Shown: positions 60,311 through 64,000 of the stretch, piece by piece
How the letters are laid out: each line of letters starts with the position of its first letter
Position numbering within the stretch: position 1 is the first letter of the stretch
Source: CAZMNY01 sp964567745
GTDB lineage: Bacteria > Planctomycetota > Planctomycetia > Pirellulales > Pirellulaceae
NCBI GenBank assembly: GCA_964567745.1
Contig: CAZMNY010000002.1
Span: 252,738-316,737 of the forward strand
Length of the DNA: 64,000 nt
Direction of reading: 5' to 3'
Made by a program: the position numbers and the translations under genes
The notes under the pieces: generated by a model
Database searches by the model: none
What the model was told of the DNA's origin: nothing
Seen by the model: the letters and a program-made list of their open reading frames with translations, nothing else

Positions 60311-61381
60311 ATGGATCTTGTGGCCAAGTCACGACATACAATGAATCAAGAGCTCGCGAAGGTGGACGAGAGTCTCGTCGAATTGATTGAGAGACGAGCC
60401 CAATTGTTGGCCGAGATCTCACGAGCGGGAGGCGAGCTTGACGCTCGGCAAGACGCGGTCGAGCTGACGGAGCTCATCGATTCGTATAAAGGACCGCTAC
60501 CTGTCGAGCAAATTCGGGCGGTGTTGCGCGAGGTCCAAAGCGTCAGTCGGTCCGCCGTGCAGGCGGTGAGAGTCGCCTATCTTGGGCCGGCGCACAGCTA
60601 CAGTCATCAGGCGGCGCTCGAGGAATTTGGCAGCGGGGCTTCGCTGTCGGCCGTCGCCAGCATCGCGACCGTGTTTTCCGAAGTCTCAGCGGGTCGAGTC
60701 GATTTGGGAGTGGCGCCGATCGAGAATTCGACCGATGGCCGCATTGTCGACACACTCAGTTTATTGGCCCGCAACCCCCTTCGCATTTCCGGCGAAATCA
60801 AGTTGAAGATCCACCATTGCTTGCTTGGGAAGGGAACGCTTGAGGCGGTCACCGAGGTTTATAGCAAGCCGCAAGCGTTGTCTCAGTGCCGCGATTGGCT
60901 GGCCGCCAACCTGCCCGACGCCGAAACAAGAGAGGTCGCCAGCACAGCCCACGCAGCCGAATTGGCGGCGGAGCAGCCTGGACGAGCGGCGGTAGCCAGC
61001 CGTCAGGCCGGGCGTCACTACAGCCTGGATACGTTGGCCGCCAACATTGAGGACAACCCAAACAACTTGACGCGATTCGCCGTTTTGGGCGGCGATAAGT
61101 TGCCTCTGACTGGCAATGATAAGACGACGTTGATGTTTCAACTCCCTCACCGCTCAGGCACTTTGGCTGACGCCATGGCCATCTTCAAGCAAAAACAGCT
61201 CAACCTGACTTGGATCGAGTCGTTTCCGATGGCGGGAGCGCCGAGTGAATACGTCTTCTTTGTTGAGCTGGAAGGCCACGAGGACGAAGAGGACTGCCGA
61301 GACGCCGTTGGGCTACTGCGTGAGAAGACGGAACGGCTTGCCATTTTGGGCTCCTATCCTCGATCCCAGCCGATTGGCTGA
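60311..61381 (+). CDS. pheA: Bifunctional chorismate mutase/prephenate dehydratase (P-protein)
   Basis: 356 residues from ATG 60311, the best of several in-frame starts (60341 is possible; the frame back to 60125 has no homology). Residues about 10-90 are an AroQ-type chorismate mutase (LAKVDESLVELIERRAQLL). Residues about 100-275 are the prephenate dehydratase with AYLGPAHSYSHQAALE, GVAPIENSTDGRIVDTL and NNLTRFAVLG. A C-terminal ACT domain follows (HRSGTLADAMAIFKQK, WIESFP) for phenylalanine feedback. It makes phenylpyruvate from chorismate. The DAHP synthase gene lies 244 bp downstream, so aromatic synthesis genes cluster here. Confidence 0.93.
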   Translation: MDLVAKSRHTMNQELAKVDESLVELIERRAQLLAEISRAGGELDARQDAVELTELIDSYKGPLPVEQIRAVLREVQSVSRSAVQAVRVAYLGPAHSYSHQAALEEFGSGASLSAVASIATVFSEVSAGRVDLGVAPIENSTDGRIVDTLSLLARNPLRISGEIKLKIHHCLLGKGTLEAVTEVYSKPQALSQCRDWLAANLPDAETREVASTAHAAELAAEQPGRAAVASRQAGRHYSLDTLAANIEDNPNNLTRFAVLGGDKLPLTGNDKTTLMFQLPHRSGTLADAMAIFKQKQLNLTWIESFPMAGAPSEYVFFVELEGHEDEEDCRDAVGLLREKTERLAILGSYPRSQPIG

Positions 61382-61625
61382 CGACTCAGACGGTCGGCGA
61401 CAAACGGGCATTGCGACGTCAATTGCGGGAGACAGGGCACTCGGCTGGCTCGTTTGCCGCCGAGGGCGGGCTCGACGTTTTCCCAGCGAATCTGCTACAT
61501 TGCCACGTTCGGCGGTGCTCGCGAACGCTCGGCGGGCGTCCTCCCGAAGCTTGCAAGTCGCGTGTGTTTCGGCTCGCGCTTCGGTCGATGGCGGCATCGA
61601 CGAATCAAATATCTGAAAGTGACCC

Positions 61626-62663
61626 ATGATTCTGATCCTCAAATCCGACGCGACCGATGAGCAGGTCCAGCACGTCGTCGATCGAGCGGAAGAAATGGGC
61701 TTTCAAACTCACCTAAGCCGCGGGACGTTTCGGACAATCGTGGGGCTGATCGGCAACGAAGAGAAGCTTCAGTCGGTCCCGCTAACCGCGATTCCTGGCG
61801 TTGCTCAGGTTATCCCGGTGATGCAACCGTTCAAGCTGGCCAGTCTCGACGCCCACCCTCAGCCGAGCGTCATCAAAGTCGGCGACGTGCCAGTCGGCGG
61901 CGGCAACCTGGGCATGATCGCTGGGCCGTGCGCCATCGAGTCGCTTGAGCAGATGAGGACCATCGCGGCGGCGGTGAAAGCTGCTGGAGCGAACATCCTC
62001 CGCGGAGGAGCGTTCAAGCCTCGGACGAGCCCGTATTCGTTTCAAGGACTCGGCGAAGATGGATTGAAAATCTTGCGCGATGTCGGCGATGAATTCGGGC
62101 TGCCCGTCGTCACCGAAGTCACCGACCCCCGTTGCGTCGAGCTCGTCGATCGATACTCGGACCTACTTCAGGTCGGCGCCCGCAACATGCAGAATTTTGT
62201 CCTGCTCACCGAAGTTGGCAAAGCCAGCCGGCCCGTGCTGCTAAAACGTGGGATGAGTGCGACAATTGAAGACCTGTTGATGAGCGCCGAATACGTTCTC
62301 TCGCAAGGCAACGCGAACGTCATTCTGTGCGAGCGGGGTGTGAGGAGCTTCGACAAGGCAACGCGCAACCTGTTCGACGTCGCGGCTGTTGCCTCAGTGC
62401 GCCAGCTTTCCCACTTGCCGATGATCGTGGACCCGAGCCATGCGACAGGGCGACCTGAGCTCATTCCGTCTTGTGCGCTTGCTGGAGTTGCGGCCGGGGC
62501 GGACGGCGTGCATATCGAAGTACATCATTGCCCAGAAGAGGCCAAATCAGACGGCCCTCAAGCCTTATTGCCGGAACAGTACGCGGAGTTGGTCGAGCGT
62601 ATGCGACAACTCGCGAACCTGATGGGACGAACCATACCAGCCGCGAACGGAGCGACCGCGTGA
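61626..62663 (+). CDS. 3-deoxy-7-phosphoheptulonate (DAHP) synthase, class I-beta
   Basis: 345 residues. A ferredoxin-like N-terminal domain (1-75: MILILKSDATDEQVQHVVD) is the mark of the AroG/AroF-type I-beta enzymes, often a feedback-control domain. The barrel follows with IAGPCAIESLEQM, LRGGAFKPRTSPYSFQGLG, LLQVGARNMQNF and ILCERGVRSFD. It joins phosphoenolpyruvate and erythrose-4-phosphate in the first shikimate step. Its TGA overlaps the GTG of tpiA (GTGA), so the two are translationally coupled. Confidence 0.94.
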   Translation: MILILKSDATDEQVQHVVDRAEEMGFQTHLSRGTFRTIVGLIGNEEKLQSVPLTAIPGVAQVIPVMQPFKLASLDAHPQPSVIKVGDVPVGGGNLGMIAGPCAIESLEQMRTIAAAVKAAGANILRGGAFKPRTSPYSFQGLGEDGLKILRDVGDEFGLPVVTEVTDPRCVELVDRYSDLLQVGARNMQNFVLLTEVGKASRPVLLKRGMSATIEDLLMSAEYVLSQGNANVILCERGVRSFDKATRNLFDVAAVASVRQLSHLPMIVDPSHATGRPELIPSCALAGVAAGADGVHIEVHHCPEEAKSDGPQALLPEQYAELVERMRQLANLMGRTIPAANGATA

Positions 62664-63427
62664 GACGTACATTTATTGCCGGAAACTGGAAGATGAATCT
62701 GGATCGCGCCGGAGCGATCGAACTAGCCACCCAACTGGGCAACAGCAGCGATCAGTTTGGGGACGTCGAGGTCGGGATCTGCCCGCCGAGCGTCTATCTT
62801 GACGCGGTCTCGAATGCGGCTGGCGATTCGGTCAGCGTGGGCGGCCAAAACATGTACCACGAGTCGGGCGGTGCTTTCACCGGAGAATTGAGCGCAGCGA
62901 TGCTCAAGGACGTCGGTTGCCGTTATGTCATTTTGGGGCATAGCGAACGGCGTCATGTGATGGGCGAATCGAATGCGGATATCAACAAGAAGGTGATCGC
63001 CGCCATCGCCGCCAACCTGATACCGATACTCTGTGTCGGCGAGACGTTGGAGCAGCGTGAGTCTGGACAGACCAACGACATTGTCGCCGAGCAGTTTTAC
63101 GGATCGCTGGCGGGAGTCGAACAGGATCAAGCCGCGGAGATCGTGATTGCCTACGAACCGGTGTGGGCGATTGGGACGGGTAAAGTCGCAACGCCGAAAG
63201 AGGCGGAAGCGGCCCATTCAGCTCTACGCGAAACCATTGAAAACCGCTACAATGCCGACGTCGCTCGGCAACTGCGCATCCAATACGGAGGGAGCGTTAA
63301 GCCAAGCAATGCGGCCGAGTTGCTCGGCCAACCCAATATCGACGGTGCTTTGGTCGGCGGCGCCTCCCTGAAAGCGGAAGATTTTCTAGGGATTATCGAA
63401 GCGAGTCGGGCCTCCATTCCCGGCTGA
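62660..63427 (+). CDS. tpiA: Triosephosphate isomerase
   Basis: 255 residues from GTG 62660, overlapping the DAHP synthase stop; homologues begin at this R-R-T-F-I-A-G-N-W-K-M-N. Active-site residues are Lys in GNWKMN, His in ILGHSERR and Glu in AYEPVWAIGTGK. The phosphate-binding GGSVKPSNAAELL and GALVGGASL are also present. It interconverts dihydroxyacetone phosphate and glyceraldehyde-3-phosphate. Gene order tpiA-secG is common in bacteria. Confidence 0.96.
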   Translation: MRRTFIAGNWKMNLDRAGAIELATQLGNSSDQFGDVEVGICPPSVYLDAVSNAAGDSVSVGGQNMYHESGGAFTGELSAAMLKDVGCRYVILGHSERRHVMGESNADINKKVIAAIAANLIPILCVGETLEQRESGQTNDIVAEQFYGSLAGVEQDQAAEIVIAYEPVWAIGTGKVATPKEAEAAHSALRETIENRYNADVARQLRIQYGGSVKPSNAAELLGQPNIDGALVGGASLKAEDFLGIIEASRASIPG

Positions 63428-63552
63428 ATTCCACGATAGCGATCGGAGTGCCTCGATTTGCCAACGCTGCCAAAGAACGACGATTAACTACTGCCCACAA
63501 TCATTCTCACCCACGGCCAATTTGACGGATCAATCGAGCCGGGAGTTTATCA

Positions 63553-64000
63553 ATGCCTTTGCTGTTTGCCTTGGAAGCCTTGCAATTCCTCTTTGGGACC
63601 TTGCTGTTTGGCACGGCCGTGTTCTTGATCCTGCTCGTTCTCGTCCAACGAGGGCGTGGCGGCGGACTCTCGGGGGCGCTGGGCGGTGCCGGCGGGCAGA
63701 GTGCGTTCGGTGCGAAAGCGGGCGACGCCTTCACTAAGATTACCATGGTCGTCGCTGGCTTTTGGATCCTGCTTTGTGCCTCAACGATTGTTGCCCTCAA
63801 CCAAAGCAAGTCTGGCCGATTTCAATCTGGCGATAACGCCAACTTTAAGCTCATGGGTAGCGATGATTCGACCTCAACCGGTACCAATTCGACAAATTCA
63901 GGAGTTGGCTCGACAGGACTCGAATCACTCGGAACGGACAAGCCAGGAACGGACAAGCCAGGAACGGACAAGCCAGGAACGGACAAGCCAGGAACGGACA
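63553..64000 (+). CDS. secG: SecG preprotein translocase subunit with repetitive tail (cut by window edge)
   Basis: At least 149 residues; the frame is open to the window end. A gggag site precedes the ATG. Two membrane spans (about 8-32 and 62-82) enclose QRGRGGGLSGALGG, the SecG hallmark cytoplasmic loop. SecG assists SecYE and SecA in protein export. Typical SecG ends soon after the second span, but here a long Ser/Thr/Gly-rich tail follows and then a run of G-T-D-K-P repeats, so the tail is greatly extended. It follows tpiA by 125 bp. Confidence 0.9.
   Translation, partial: MPLLFALEALQFLFGTLLFGTAVFLILLVLVQRGRGGGLSGALGGAGGQSAFGAKAGDAFTKITMVVAGFWILLCASTIVALNQSKSGRFQSGDNANFKLMGSDDSTSTGTNSTNSGVGSTGLESLGTDKPGTDKPGTDKPGTDKPGTD
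63931..64000 (+). repeat. 15-bp coding tandem repeat (G-T-D-K-P) in secG
   Basis: Units of ggaacggacaagcca start at 63931, 63946, 63961, 63976 and 63991, the last cut by the window edge. All visible units are identical. Each encodes G-T-D-K-P in the secG frame, so copy number changes keep the frame. Confidence 0.9.

Overview
The window looks like a chromosomal segment of a planctomycete, probably a Pirellulaceae-type bacterium. The evidence is two secreted sulfatases, a DUF1559 pilin-like protein, a DUF3592-like protein, a Tat-exported Gfo/Idh/MocA oxidoreductase, a Ser/Thr kinase with a multi-pass membrane tail, SpoIIE-type phosphatase and STAS signalling proteins, a DUF5117-type metalloprotease and a small DUF6800-like basic protein. 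This placement is inferred from gene content only. Gene order is loose, with many single genes on alternating strands and short operons.

Layout. 0-3 kb: dnaJ (3' end), grpE, an FmdB-type zinc ribbon protein, yacG and a membrane protein. 3-9.6 kb: oxidoreductase, kinase, STAS protein and a DUF3311/sodium:solute symporter pair. 9.6-18.5 kb: radical SAM protein, FHA protein, Dabb protein, sulfatase, TlpA-like thioredoxin, a zinc-ribbon/acyl-carrier fusion, DUF3592-like protein and a PhoD-like phosphatase. 18.5-22.5 kb: a four-gene minus-strand operon (PIG-L deacetylase, GATase-like protein, PPi-type phosphofructokinase, SIS isomerase). 22.5-23.8 kb: a mobile-DNA scar at tRNA-Leu(UAG), with a short IS5-family derivative, an integrase stump and a phage-like small gene. 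23.8-32.2 kb: glgX, purM, a frameshifted small membrane gene, dsbD and an APH-like kinase. 32.4-39.3 kb: metalloprotease, receiver-like protein, an NADH-dehydrogenase/SelD fusion and a second sulfatase. 39.5-50.5 kb: TerC, SpoIIE phosphatase, DUF2062 protein, sialidase, pgk, lipoprotein, DUF1559 protein, aspS and a TrmH-type methyltransferase. 50.5-64 kb: ECF sigma factor, PHB-depolymerase-like esterase, an ACP/KAS III mini-operon, clpB, dnaK, then pheA, DAHP synthase, tpiA and secG, which runs off the end.

The main discovery is in dsbD (28381-30978, minus strand). Its reading frame is interrupted by a single UGA exactly where the first catalytic cysteine of the C-terminal thioredoxin domain should be. 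The frame then stays open for 119 codons with normal DsbD sequence, and the second cysteine is kept (U-L-I-C). Starting 17 nt after the UGA is a hairpin with a GGUC loop, in the position and with the loop sequence expected of a bacterial SECIS element. A selD gene lies five genes away. The simplest reading is a selenocysteine-containing transmembrane reductase rather than a pseudogene or two separate genes.

Other points of interest are a precise insertion scar whose removal restores an open frame, a 111-bp element with inverted ends, a zinc-ribbon/ACP fusion, a compact ACP/KAS III operon with an unknown partner, hairpin terminators lying ahead of two genes, and several families of short tandem or dispersed repeats.
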